Origin: Methanothrix sp.
Lineage (GTDB): Archaea > Halobacteriota > Methanosarcinia > Methanotrichales > Methanotrichaceae
NCBI GenBank assembly: GCA_026394555.1
Contig: JAPKXZ010000052.1
Span: 165,376-200,062, forward strand
DNA length: 34,687 nucleotides
Direction of reading: 5' to 3'
In this document: piece after piece, positions 1 through 7,309 of the stretch
Layout of the letters: each line of letters begins with the position of its first letter
Position numbering within the stretch: the first letter of the stretch is position 1
Made by a program: the position numbers and the translations under genes
Notes under the pieces: generated by a model
What the model was told of the DNA's origin: nothing
The model's input: the letters and a program-made list of their open reading frames with translations, nothing else
Database searches by the model: none

Positions 1-1068
1 GGTGGACTGTCCTTCCTGCAATTTATCGATGGTCACCCTGCCATAGAGCCCTCCTGGGTTCTCGACCTCCAGGCGATCGGCAAACATACGCACCTGAATA
101 TGGCTACCGCGCACGAATTGGCTGTAGTCCCTGTGGGCTACAGCATTGACTATGGCCTCTCGCAGGGCAACCTCGGGATACTCATAAATGTCCTGCCTGG
201 TAACGCCTCGGATAAGGCTGCCCTTGCGCATGCTGGCCATTACGTAGGCCACAGCGTCATCAATAATCTCTTTTATCGTGCCCTCGAACTTGCGGTTATC
301 CAGGAAACGTTCTCCTGATGGGGCTTCCTCTGTCGTCGTGGTGCCGTAATATTGCAGATAAGCTATGAAGAGCTGCAGTTCAAAAATCTGAGGATAAACG
401 CCGAACATCAGCATTCCGGCAAGAGTCGGATGCAGGATGCCATCGACCTCAACGACGATCTGAAGTTGCTTCAAAATCTGCTCAAAAGGCAGATTCCAGT
501 AAGGGGCGTTGGGACGGGCCTCCTTTCTTCGCGCGACGTATTTCTCAAGCTTCGCTCTGTCCAGGTCCTGCATAGTGGCCCGAAGGACTGGTTCCTCATC
601 AAATGTCGGCTGGGTGCGGGAGCTGATGAAGCTGTAGATCTCGTAGTCGCTCATTCGCCGAGTGGAGTTCCCCACGCGGATAAAGGAGCCTTCATGCAGG
701 CCATGAGGACGGTGGTAGCAGGGCTTCTGATCATAAGCGCCCTCCGGGACTTCTACGGCCACAAGGGTCTCGCCCTCGATCTCCTCCACAGAGAAGCTGG
801 GGCGAAGCGGCGGCTCCATCTGGGCGGCCAGGCCGCTCATGTCCTCCTGAAGCTTGCGAGGGTTGCCAACGCCCACGACCTTGAAGCCGGCGTCCTCGTC
901 CAGGCCGAATAGCAGTATGCCGCCTCCGGCGCGGTTGGCGAAAGCGGAAAGGGGCTTGAAGAGGTCGGCAGGGGTGCCTGTGTGGGCTGCCTTGGCTTCC
1001 ACGCCCTCGAGCTCCCCGTGGCGGCGGCAGAGGTCGGCGATGAGGCGAAGGATTGATTCGTGGTCCAT
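1..1068 (-). CDS. AlbA_2/Schlafen-like DNA-binding domain protein with GHKL-type ATPase region (partial, runs off the window)
   Basis: An open frame runs without a stop from an ATG at 1068 to the window edge (356 codons), so the C-terminus is missing. The N-terminal part, about residues 15-140, reads like the AlbA_2 (divergent AAA-4/Schlafen-type) putative DNA-binding domain: EGVEAKAA, then FANRAGGGILLFGLDEDAGF, then a segment ending GSFIRVGNSTRRM. Near the truncated end are the features of the GHKL ATPase found in this family: an N-box (EAIVNAVAHRDYS) and a glycine-rich strand (VENPGGLYG). Such proteins are usually annotated as transcriptional regulators or RecG-like helicase relatives. The frame is closed upstream by TAA at 1096-1098. 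The gene is divergent from the small gene at 1138, and the A+T-rich stretch at 1086-1108 probably holds promoters for both. Family membership is well supported; the target is unknown. Confidence 0.85.
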   Translation of the reverse strand, partial: MDHESILRLIADLCRRHGELEGVEAKAAHTGTPADLFKPLSAFANRAGGGILLFGLDEDAGFKVVGVGNPRKLQEDMSGLAAQMEPPLRPSFSVEEIEGETLVAVEVPEGAYDQKPCYHRPHGLHEGSFIRVGNSTRRMSDYEIYSFISSRTQPTFDEEPVLRATMQDLDRAKLEKYVARRKEARPNAPYWNLPFEQILKQLQIVVEVDGILHPTLAGMLMFGVYPQIFELQLFIAYLQYYGTTTTEEAPSGERFLDNRKFEGTIKEIIDDAVAYVMASMRKGSLIRGVTRQDIYEYPEVALREAIVNAVAHRDYSQFVRGSHIQVRMFADRLEVENPGGLYGRVTIDKLQEGQST

Positions 1069-1137
1069 CTTGAGGCTCTCTATGCAGCAGCTTATTTATT
1101 TGTATTTGTGGCAGACGAAGGACAAGGCTGGTAGACC

Positions 1138-1311
1138 ATGACTGAACAAAATCGCAAGTACGTAACAAAGGAGATCGGCAAGCTTCTATCCGAGATCTGG
1201 CGGATCAAGGGGCTGGCAGAGCAGGAATACGGCCCACAGCACCCCATCACTAAGAAGCTCGCCAGCATGCATGCAGATGCTCAGGCGCTGCTACAGGAGA
1301 AACATAGATGA
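1138..1311 (+). CDS. Small charged protein, translationally coupled to MC1 gene
   Basis: This short frame encodes 57 residues, beginning MTEQNRKYVTKEIGKLL and ending in QALLQEKHR. It is charged and predicted largely helical, with no Cys or membrane segment. The TGA stop at 1309-1311 overlaps the ATG of the MC1 gene at 1308-1310 (ATGA), a classic coupling arrangement. Coding-like composition and the overlap support a real gene, but I do not recognise the family. A TATA-like TTATTTAT lies about 45 bases upstream. It may be a co-expressed nucleoid or regulatory partner of MC1; that is inference from position only. Confidence 0.55.
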   Translation: MTEQNRKYVTKEIGKLLSEIWRIKGLAEQEYGPQHPITKKLASMHADAQALLQEKHR

Positions 1312-1571
1312 GAAACTTCGCCCTGCGGGACGAGAACGGCAATGAGATCGGAGTTTTTACTGGCTAAGCGCCCCGCCAGGCGGCCCTGAAGGCGGCCAAC
1401 CGGGGCCACACGGACATCAAACTTCGCGAGCGGGGCACGAAGAAGCTGCACGTATTCACAGGCGAGAGGGTGCAAGTGGACAAGCCCAAGAGCGCGCCGG
1501 CCTGGATGCCTAACAAGATCTGGAAGTCCGTGGTCAAGAAGGTGGGTATAGAGACGCTGGAAGAGCTTTGA
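1308..1571 (+). pseudogene. Chromosomal protein MC1, interrupted by an in-frame TAA
   Basis: The frame reads MRNFALRDENGNEIGVFTG, then TAA at 1365-1367, then in the same frame APRQAALKAANRG, LRERGTKK, AWMPNKIWK and a final TGA at 1569-1571. This matches the archaeal DNA-bending protein MC1 almost end to end; known MC1 proteins have a lysine where the TAA stands (GVFTGKQPRQAALKAANRG), so one base change from AAA or AAG explains it. MC1 is a monomeric, very basic, about 90-residue protein that bends DNA and is the main nucleoid protein of Methanosarcinales. An AGGAG ribosome binding site lies 9 bases before the ATG. Without suppression or a downstream restart (no good ATG before residue 60) the product would be 19 residues. 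Either it is a recent nonsense mutation or a sequencing error; other MC1 copies may exist outside this window. Confidence 0.85.
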
Positions 1572-1817
1572 AGCCTCGCGTTTAGCGTTTTTGAAGCAGA
1601 AGATCCGATGTCGGGAGGGCGTCCTGTCGACGGGGAAGATCCGGCGAGTCCCTCACCGCCTCCAGCACCTTTTTCGCCGCCGAGCACCTCTTTGCCCTGG
1701 TGGTATCAGCCGCCATCTGCTCCAAGTCCTTGACATCGATCTATTGTCCGATTAGGATGCCTGAGTAGTTGCCTGTAACAGAAATATCTTAATACGAAAA
1801 TCGCATGAGTAATTGTC

Positions 1818-2450
1818 ATGGTTGAACCTGTCGATGCCATACGGGCAATTCACAATGCGTTCCGGAATGATTTAGAGCGTATCGATTCTGCCGCGTTGGA
1901 CTCTGCAAGGGGAAAGGAGGGGCTTGCCGCCGCCATCGAACGTTTCCAGTTCTTCAACGAAGTATTGGTCTGGCATGCCCACGGAGAAGAGTTAGCAATC
2001 TTCCCCCTGCTCGATAATGTCGCCCCCCTGGTTGCAGAAGCCTATGTAAAAGACCACCGTGGTTTGGATTTTGCATATGACACATTGAGCAAATCATATT
2101 CTGCACATGACCTTTTGCAGACTGCCAGGGCAACTGCTGCATTCCGTTTTCATCTCAATATCCATCTGGACAAAGAAGATACACACCTCTACCGTATTTT
2201 CAAGGAACGAGTCACTCTACCTGATCAAGGGAAGGCGATTGGTATCATGTCCAGCACTGTTCCCAAGGAACGATTCCCCGAATTGGTGGCGTGGATGTTC
2301 CCACTGATGGGAAACGACGATAGAGAGAACATGACCCGCATCTGGCAGATGGTGATGCCTGCGCCTACCTTCGAGGGAGTTAAAGAACTCATCAAAAAGG
2401 CCATAGGCAGCGACTGGGCCGAACTCACGCGCCGTATCCCAACATTATAG
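1818..2450 (+). CDS. Hemerythrin-like (HHE) domain protein
   Basis: The 210-residue protein has the His/Glu pattern of the hemerythrin HHE cation-binding family across its first 125 residues: His12 in IHNAFR, WHAHGEE near residues 52-58, KDHRGLD at 78-84 and the HLNIHLDKED helix with His112, His116 and Glu120. These residues would hold a non-haem di-iron centre that binds oxygen or senses iron or redox state. The C-terminal 80 residues continue as a helical region seen in longer members. It is cytoplasmic, with no signal or membrane segment. In an anaerobic methanogen, oxygen or NO sensing or storage is plausible but not shown. The gene stands alone, ends in TAG, and is followed by a DUF1699 gene 96 bases downstream with its own ribosome binding site. 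Confidence 0.85.
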   Translation: MVEPVDAIRAIHNAFRNDLERIDSAALDSARGKEGLAAAIERFQFFNEVLVWHAHGEELAIFPLLDNVAPLVAEAYVKDHRGLDFAYDTLSKSYSAHDLLQTARATAAFRFHLNIHLDKEDTHLYRIFKERVTLPDQGKAIGIMSSTVPKERFPELVAWMFPLMGNDDRENMTRIWQMVMPAPTFEGVKELIKKAIGSDWAELTRRIPTL

Positions 2451-2546
2451 AGATGATTGCTTCTGTCGCAATCGTTTTAGTATGATGTGTACAGCGGAAG
2501 TGTCTATTAATATTAGGGAATGCATCTTAGGGTCTGGAGTGCAAAA

Positions 2547-2954
2547 ATGAGACTTAGAGTAATCAGCGCCAGAAATGAGATCCCCAATTTGAATCCAAAT
2601 GAGAAGACAGTTCACCTGGCTTTTCGGGCCAGCAATGTAGATTTCCTTAACCTGATGCAAAGATGCCCCAGGCTAAGAATGATTCAGGTTCCGCCATCCT
2701 ACCGCAAGACCATGTCCAGTGCCATCCAAGTATTCCTGGACATGCAGGGCATTGAGATGCTGGAAGGCGACGTGTGGGGCCACAGAAAAGACCTGGATGA
2801 GTACTTCACCGTGGGCGATTCCACGCTTGAGGAGATTCGCGCCCTGGCCGCTAGCGGCGCATCCGCGGACGATGTGGCCAATCAGATTCAGAGGAAGGCC
2901 AGGATCGGCTCAGAGCTGATCAAGTACATTGCCAAGAACAAGATTACCGCTTGA
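2547..2954 (+). CDS. DUF1699 family protein
   Basis: This 135-residue protein matches my memory of the methanogen-specific DUF1699 family: NPNEKTVHLAFRASN near the N-terminus, then the very conserved MQGIEMLEGDVWGHRKD in the middle (residues about 69-85). No function is known. There is no signal peptide or membrane segment, and it has one Cys. I chose ATG 2547 over a start 27 bases upstream because TGGAGTG just before it can act as a ribosome binding site and the protein then begins directly with the conserved strand RLRVISARNE. The C-terminal 35 residues (STLEEIRALAASGASADDV) look like a small helical, perhaps helix-turn-helix, extension. The gene ends in TGA and is followed by a long gene-free stretch. 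Confidence 0.8.
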   Translation: MRLRVISARNEIPNLNPNEKTVHLAFRASNVDFLNLMQRCPRLRMIQVPPSYRKTMSSAIQVFLDMQGIEMLEGDVWGHRKDLDEYFTVGDSTLEEIRALAASGASADDVANQIQRKARIGSELIKYIAKNKITA

Positions 2955-3621
2955 GCCCGGACGCTGTGCCTGGCTCAGCTAAACCCCTATCTATTTTTGT
3001 TATTGATCTATGGCAGCTTTCGACCGCCAACTACAAATATCTATAATGATTATACAGATAGTTTGCCGCTTCATGCCATTGATAGGGTGGCGGGCGTGCC
3101 GTGGGCTTAACGTATCTGATGATTCTCTGATGACAAGGGTGTTTGCCCCACCATGGGGCTGGCCGATCAAAATCCCTTGGTACAGGAGATGCATGCCGTC
3201 GTGGCACTGCATTTGGCTACGAGCCTGTGAAGCTGATATTTCGGCGGGCTGAAAAAGTTGCGCGCTGTAACTGGCGCAGTAATCTGCCGGATCTCACGCT
3301 AATACACGGTCGGGGCATGAAGCGGCACAATTAGAAGCCAAAGGCGAGAGAGCAAGCACCATGGCCCCATGAGAACGGGTTCCTGCTGTGTGAAATTCCA
3401 GCTCTGTGCCGCCTTCGAGCCCGGCTTATTAAAGTCGAGCTTCGGGCAGGGTCAGGCTGTCACTTCGCGGTGAATGGCTCCTCCTAAAAGGGCGCTGTGG
3501 ATCGGCGCTGGCCTGCCTGGGACTTGATATCTCATCTCTTTGGTTATTTCTTCTTGGTAGAGAAAGGTCTTTTCTAACTTGAAGCGAAAGCCTTTTATCT
3601 CGGCAATTGACGTATAGTATA
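2955..3621. other. Gene-free, G+C-rich, hairpin-rich island; candidate structured RNA
   Basis: No convincing protein gene is visible on either strand; the short frames present lack family resemblance. About 3085-3540 is clearly richer in G+C than its A+T-rich flanks and contains several clean hairpins: GCCCCA/TGGGGC around 3148-3162, ATGCATGCC/GGCACTGCAT around 3190-3215, TGCGC/GCGCA around 3263-3285, and a small TCAC/GTGA hairpin near 3460-3472. A TATA-like stretch lies at about 3035-3055 on the plus strand. I looked for the conserved cores of RNase P RNA, SRP RNA and tRNA and did not find them. It may be a non-coding RNA or a decayed gene; the strand is undetermined. Confidence 0.35.
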
Positions 3622-3683
3622 TTGGCGAAAGTCGATGGCCATCTTTCCCTCCTACATCCAATTGACTTTGCCTCCCTCCTTCT
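3622..3683. repeat. Intergenic inverted-repeat element, copy A
   Basis: Read on the minus strand the element starts AGGAGGGAGGCAAAGTC, continues through a second GTAGGAGGG box, and closes with GACTTTCGCC, so its ends form an imperfect inverted repeat (GGCAAAGTC / GACTTTCGCC). A closely similar element lies at about 10602-10662. Both are intergenic. On the minus strand the inner AGGAGGG precedes an ATG and could be a ribosome binding site for a peptide of about 15 residues, which is probably incidental. Confidence 0.5.
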
Positions 3684-3763
3684 TATCCATCAAACGCGAT
3701 CATGAGATTCTAAAGCATCCGGTTTCATTCATGATTGGATTATCTACTGCAAAAATCCTGAAG

Positions 3764-3771
3764 TTATTTAA
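3764..3771 (+). promoter_or_regulatory. TATA box for the disulfide oxidoreductase gene
   Basis: TTATTTAA lies 26 bases before the ATG at 3798. Archaeal transcription starts about 25 bases past the TATA box, so the transcript would start within a few bases of the ATG and be almost leaderless. This agrees with the absence of a ribosome binding site before the ATG. Confidence 0.5.
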
Positions 3772-3797
3772 GCCACAACCTCGATCCTACTGCTACC

Positions 3798-5207
3798 ATG
3801 GACAAATTCGACCTCATCGTCATCGGCTCGGGCGCAGGATCGCATGTGGCTTCTCAAGCCAGACACCAGGGCCTAAAAGTCGCCCTGGTGGATCAGGGCC
3901 CAGCGGGCGGCACCTGTCTGAACAACGGCTGCATCCCTTCCAAGATGCTCATCTATCCGGCGGATGTTATCAGGACTATTCAGGATGCCGGAGTCGTGGG
4001 CGTGCACGCCGAGATCAATGAAATCGATTTTCCGGCCATAATGAGCCGCATGCACAAAGTGGTGGACAAAGCGCAGAGCAACCTGGAAGAGGCTCTGAAA
4101 AGCAAAGAGAATTTGACCTATTTTCAGGAAAAGGCGGAGTTCATCGACGACTATGTTTTGCAGGTAGGCGGTAAAACCATTACCGCACCAAAGATTGTAA
4201 TCGCCACAGGCGCCCGGTCTCTGGTGCCGCCCATTCCCGGCCTCCTGGAGACGGGCTTTTTGGACAACGTCTCATTGCTGCGGCTGCAGGCATTGCCTGC
4301 AAGCCTGATCATCATTGGAGCGGGCTACATCGGCTGCGAATTCGGCCACTTCTTCTCGGCCATGGGTACAAAGGTCACCATCCTGGGGCGCGGCCCGCTG
4401 GTGCTTAAGGGCGAAGATCCGGAAGCTTCGGGGTTGGTGCAAAAAGTGCTCTCCCTGTACATGCGGGTGATCACCGGCCATGAGGTAATCTCCGTCGAGA
4501 GAAAGGGTGACAAGAAGGTCGTCTCTGCCAAAAATATTGAGGACGGCAGTGTCCAGCAGTTTGAAGCCGACGAGATCCTCCTGGCTGCGGGACGCCGGTC
4601 CAACTCCGATCTGCTCCATCCGGAGAAGAGCGGCATAGAGACCGACAGCAATGGCTGGATTACTGTGAATGAGTTTCTGGAGACGGGCAAAAAGGACATC
4701 TGGGCGATAGGTGACGTCATTGGCAAGCACATGTTCCGGCATACGGCCAACTACGAGTCGGAGGTGGTCTCTCATAATCTGCTCCGTGCCAAAGATAGCG
4801 AGGACCGGGAAGCTGCTGACTACCATGCCGTGCCTTATGCCGTCTTCACCCACCCCCAGGTGGCAGGCGTGGGCATGAAGGAGGCGGAGGCGCTTGCCGC
4901 CGGGCTAAAAGTGCTGATCGGGCGGGCCAAGTACATGGACGTGGCCAAGGGTGTGGCCATGGCCGAAGAGCACGGCCTGGTTAAAGTGGTACTGGAAGAG
5001 GAGACGGGACGCATCCTGAGAGCAACGGTTGTCGGTCCCATGGCGTCAGAGCTGGTGCAGCAGGTGGTCTACCTCATGAACACCGAGTACCAGGATTTGA
5101 TGCCGGTTATAAAGTCACAGGTAATTCACCCCACCATTAATGAGGTGCTGGTGCGCGCCTTTTCGGAGCTGGAGCATCCAATTCATCAGCATGGTCCGAG
5201 CAAGTAG
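3798..5207 (+). CDS. Pyridine nucleotide-disulfide oxidoreductase (dihydrolipoamide dehydrogenase / mercuric reductase-like)
   Basis: The 469-residue flavoprotein has every class I disulfide reductase landmark: an N-terminal FAD-binding GSGAGS (residues 10-15), the redox-active pair Cys40/Cys45 in GGTCLNNGCIPSK, a second dinucleotide fold IIIGAGYIGCEFG near residue 173, the FAD motif WAIGDV, and the C-terminal HPTINE box with His444 and Glu449, the proton-relay pair supplied to the partner subunit in a homodimer. It oxidises a dithiol or reduces a disulfide using NAD(P)H. The true substrate cannot be fixed from sequence: no 2-oxoacid dehydrogenase E1/E2 or lipoate genes are nearby, so a low-molecular-weight disulfide or metal substrate is as likely as lipoamide. 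It has the usual family length, no signal peptide, and ends in TAG. Confidence 0.85.
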   Translation: MDKFDLIVIGSGAGSHVASQARHQGLKVALVDQGPAGGTCLNNGCIPSKMLIYPADVIRTIQDAGVVGVHAEINEIDFPAIMSRMHKVVDKAQSNLEEALKSKENLTYFQEKAEFIDDYVLQVGGKTITAPKIVIATGARSLVPPIPGLLETGFLDNVSLLRLQALPASLIIIGAGYIGCEFGHFFSAMGTKVTILGRGPLVLKGEDPEASGLVQKVLSLYMRVITGHEVISVERKGDKKVVSAKNIEDGSVQQFEADEILLAAGRRSNSDLLHPEKSGIETDSNGWITVNEFLETGKKDIWAIGDVIGKHMFRHTANYESEVVSHNLLRAKDSEDREAADYHAVPYAVFTHPQVAGVGMKEAEALAAGLKVLIGRAKYMDVAKGVAMAEEHGLVKVVLEEETGRILRATVVGPMASELVQQVVYLMNTEYQDLMPVIKSQVIHPTINEVLVRAFSELEHPIHQHGPSK

Positions 5208-5228
5208 CCAGCGGATAAAGAGTAGCAT

Positions 5229-5270
5229 CATGCCCCAGCCAGAAAAGACTGGAGCTTACCTGGGGGCATG
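5229..5270 (+). other. Nested hairpin downstream of the oxidoreductase gene
   Basis: CATGCCCCAG at 5229-5238 pairs with CTGGGGGCATG at 5260-5270, and the interval holds an inner CCAG/CTGG hairpin. It starts about 20 bases after the stop codon. It could stabilise the 3' end of the transcript; it lacks the T-run expected of an archaeal terminator. Confidence 0.4.
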
Positions 5271-5307
5271 CTGCGTGGATTTTCTTGTGGTGTATTAATG
5301 ATAAAGA

Positions 5308-5562
5308 TCAAAATGCCTTGCGGACCCAAGAGCGGAACCCATGTATCCGCATATGGAATAGCAGGATCAGGTCCGGATCGTGTGACTTGATTAATTCCAG
5401 TAGGTCAGTGATGACAGTCCTCTCAGATCCCTCCAACTTTGAACGATGTAGATAGCTAATATCTATCCCGGCATCGAGTGACCACCTGCTAAAGCTGTGC
5501 CTCAGCAGATGCGACGTGATCCTCTTTCGCTCTATCTTGATGTGGAATGCCCGCCAGAGAGA
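5308..5562 (-). pseudogene. Chimeric remnant: tyrosine recombinase piece joined to a DNA polymerase B-like piece
   Basis: An open minus-strand frame of 84 codons, bounded upstream by TAA at 5563-5565 and ended by TGA at 5308-5310, has no good start. Its first half reads LWRAFHIKIERKRITSHLLR and continues HSFSRWSLDAGIDI, the box containing the catalytic HxLRH of XerC/D-like tyrosine recombinases. The second half reads GSERTVITDLLELIKSHDPD then LIL, which resembles the exonuclease region of archaeal family B DNA polymerases. The two halves do not belong together in any protein I know, so this appears to be a deletion or recombination scar. The recombinase assignment is good; the polymerase assignment is weaker. 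Confidence 0.5.
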
Positions 5563-5716
5563 TTAGCAAGCAATATGCATCTATTTCTTGCCGCGTTTTG
5601 GCTTCTGGTTTTTTTCTCCATCAAGCTTCTTCGCTTTCTGATCCTTCTTGCTAACTTTTTCTCTCTCATTTCCGTCTCCTTGTTGCATACTTATTTCACC
5701 TCACTTCGTCCTTTTG

Positions 5717-5899
5717 TCATTTCAGCCAATCCGATAAACCTGACCGCATATACGCTTCTCGCCTGTGATTCGGGCTTGCTTTGAGATAAATCCCCGTGGC
5801 AGCCAAGGATGCATGACCCAGTTGATCCTGGAGATCCCCCAACTGGTACACCGCTATCAAGGCTCCAGACCGCCTTCGAGGCAGCAACCTTTGAGACAC
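5717..5899 (-). pseudogene. C-terminal fragment of a tyrosine recombinase/integrase
   Basis: The last 40 residues before the TGA read LQDQLGHASLAATGIYLKAS and then NHRREAYMRSGLSDWLK, the LGH box and the nucleophile-tyrosine helix (IYLKA) of phage-type integrases. The preceding residues do not continue into the expected catalytic domain, so this is a decayed 3' end. Together with the remnant at 5308-5562 it marks the site of a lost mobile element. The order of the two pieces on the minus strand (C-terminus first) shows that they are not one gene with simple point mutations. Confidence 0.6.
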
Positions 5900-5927
5900 G
5901 TAGCTATGCCCTTGAAAAAAGAAAACA

Positions 5928-6503
5928 TCAGGGCTTCATAAGCTCTCTTCCCAGGGAGAAAGCTTTGCCAATGAATCTTCCTACGCCATTGTATTTGCGC
6001 CCCTCCGGAGAAAACAGAACCGGTCGAATCTTCTCAATATCCGGCAGACCATCGGCTCCCAGACACGACTCGTCAGCCTTGACATCCAGGATCTCTCCGA
6101 TGAACTCTGTGTGAAGACCGATTTCAACGAAGCGATGCAGCTTGCACTCAATAGCTACCGGAAATTCCTTTACCAGCGGCGCATCTACTAGTTCGCTTTT
6201 TAGCGGTGTCAAACCACTTGCTGCAAACTTATCCACGTCTCTACCAGAGACCAAGCCGAAATAGTCCGCATGCTTGGCGTAATCCTCTGAGGGTAGGCAT
6301 ACGGTGAATGCCTTGCGATTCATGATGTTGCCATAGGTATAGGTAGCTTTCCGAAGAGAAACGGCAATGCATGGCGGGCTGGAGCAGCAGATACCAACCC
6401 ATGCAGCTGTCATTACATTAGGCTTCCCGGAAGGATCATATGTCCCTATCACAGAGACAGGCGTGGGATAAAGGAGGGTCTTCGCCCCCAGTGACTTTTT
6501 CAT
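5928..6503 (-). CDS. Flavin reductase-like domain protein (FMN-binding, flavoredoxin type)
   Basis: The 191-residue product begins [20 protein letters not shown], followed by [16 protein letters not shown] and the [12 protein letters not shown] segment, the signature of the flavin reductase-like split-barrel domain that binds FMN. The second half ([20 protein letters not shown], then GEILDVKAD) also fits the family. Members such as flavoredoxin transfer electrons between ferredoxin or flavin and partner proteins in anaerobes. The frame is open 72 codons further upstream, but a TATA box (ATTTATAG on the minus strand, about 6529-6540) places the transcript start close to 6503-6512, so I choose the ATG at 6503; ATG at 6506 or 6512 is possible. 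The gene is divergent from the coiled-coil gene at 6645 and ends in TGA. Confidence 0.8.
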   Translation of the reverse strand: MKKSLGAKTLLYPTPVSVIGTYDPSGKPNVMTAAWVGICCSSPPCIAVSLRKATYTYGNIMNRKAFTVCLPSEDYAKHADYFGLVSGRDVDKFAASGLTPLKSELVDAPLVKEFPVAIECKLHRFVEIGLHTEFIGEILDVKADESCLGADGLPDIEKIRPVLFSPEGRKYNGVGRFIGKAFSLGRELMKP

Positions 6504-6644
6504 CATTATCATCTGGTTAATGACAGAAACTATAAATCTTCTGGCGTACTCTATTAGTTTCGCCACTTTGCGAAGTGTTCCCGGTTTTAGATTTCGGTGG
6601 GACAAAACCCCAGTCGCGGACTGGAACAGGAGGACATACGAGGG

Positions 6645-7283
6645 ATGCTGACAGAACTGGAAGATAAGAGAGGCAAACTCGGGCAGGAGTCCCTTGCCTT
6701 CAAGGATCGAATAAGCCAACTGAACGCTGAAGCGAGCAAATGGGCCGCCAAGCGAAATGAGCTCAACAAGGCCACCAAAGAGTTGATTGACAAGGCCTAT
6801 GAGTCCAAGAAGCTGAGGGACGAGAGTAACAAGAATGTGGCCCAGTCCAAAAAGAAGAGGGATGAGTCCAACGAGAAGATCAACCAGCTCTCTCTAAAGA
6901 TAGACGATATCCGAAAGAAGCACAACCTCTCCGGTGAGCGCACCATTAGAGATCCGCGCCACGAGATAGATCTTCTGGAGTTTAGGCAACAAACGGAGGT
7001 TTTAAGCCCGGATAAAGAGAAGCAGCTGGTCGATAAAATTGCTGCCCTTCGCGCTGAGCTCAAAGGAAGAAAAGAGCCGCTTGAGAAGAATGAGGAGCTT
7101 GGGAAGCTTCTCGATGAAGCGCAAGCCTTGAGAGATCAGTCATCTAATTACCACCATCAAGTAATTAAGTTCGCGGAAATGGCCCAAGAATATCACGATC
7201 AGATGATTGGTGCCTTCAAAGAAGCCGATCAGACTCGTGCCGAAGCCGATGCCGCTCAAAAGGAGTTCTTGAAGGCTCAGTGA
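6645..7283 (+). CDS. COG1340-type archaeal coiled-coil protein
   Basis: This 212-residue protein is almost entirely charged heptad-like sequence predicted to form long coiled coils. It contains the family-defining segment [20 protein letters not shown] (central region) followed by [13 protein letters not shown]. This combination is typical of the archaeal COG1340 proteins, sometimes mis-annotated as phosphoserine phosphatase; no phosphatase motif is visible. The function is unknown. I choose ATG 6645 because GGAGG at 6629-6633 lies 11 bases before it; a GTG at 6597 would add 16 residues without a binding site. The gene sits between a flavin reductase (divergent) and an AEC permease 26 bases downstream on the same strand. 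Confidence 0.75.
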   Translation: MLTELEDKRGKLGQESLAFKDRISQLNAEASKWAAKRNELNKATKELIDKAYESKKLRDESNKNVAQSKKKRDESNEKINQLSLKIDDIRKKHNLSGERTIRDPRHEIDLLEFRQQTEVLSPDKEKQLVDKIAALRAELKGRKEPLEKNEELGKLLDEAQALRDQSSNYHHQVIKFAEMAQEYHDQMIGAFKEADQTRAEADAAQKEFLKAQ

Positions 7284-7309
7284 CCTTTCCTCGATATTTT
7301 TTGTACAAT

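Noticed and set aside
1571-1740. Minus-strand frame reading QMAADTTRAKRCSAAKKVLE
   Set aside because: Coding-like, but it has no good start or upstream signals and no family; could be a remnant, too weak to list.
2955-3540. RNase P RNA, SRP RNA or group II intron
   Set aside because: A CCCGGCTTATT string near 3419 recalls the RNase P 3' end, but the GAGGAAAGTCC core is absent; no SRP core and no clear domain V of group II introns were found.
5497-5784. 95-residue plus-strand ORF with hydrophobic character
   Set aside because: It is the antisense of integrase remnants and A+T-rich DNA; composition is not coding-like.
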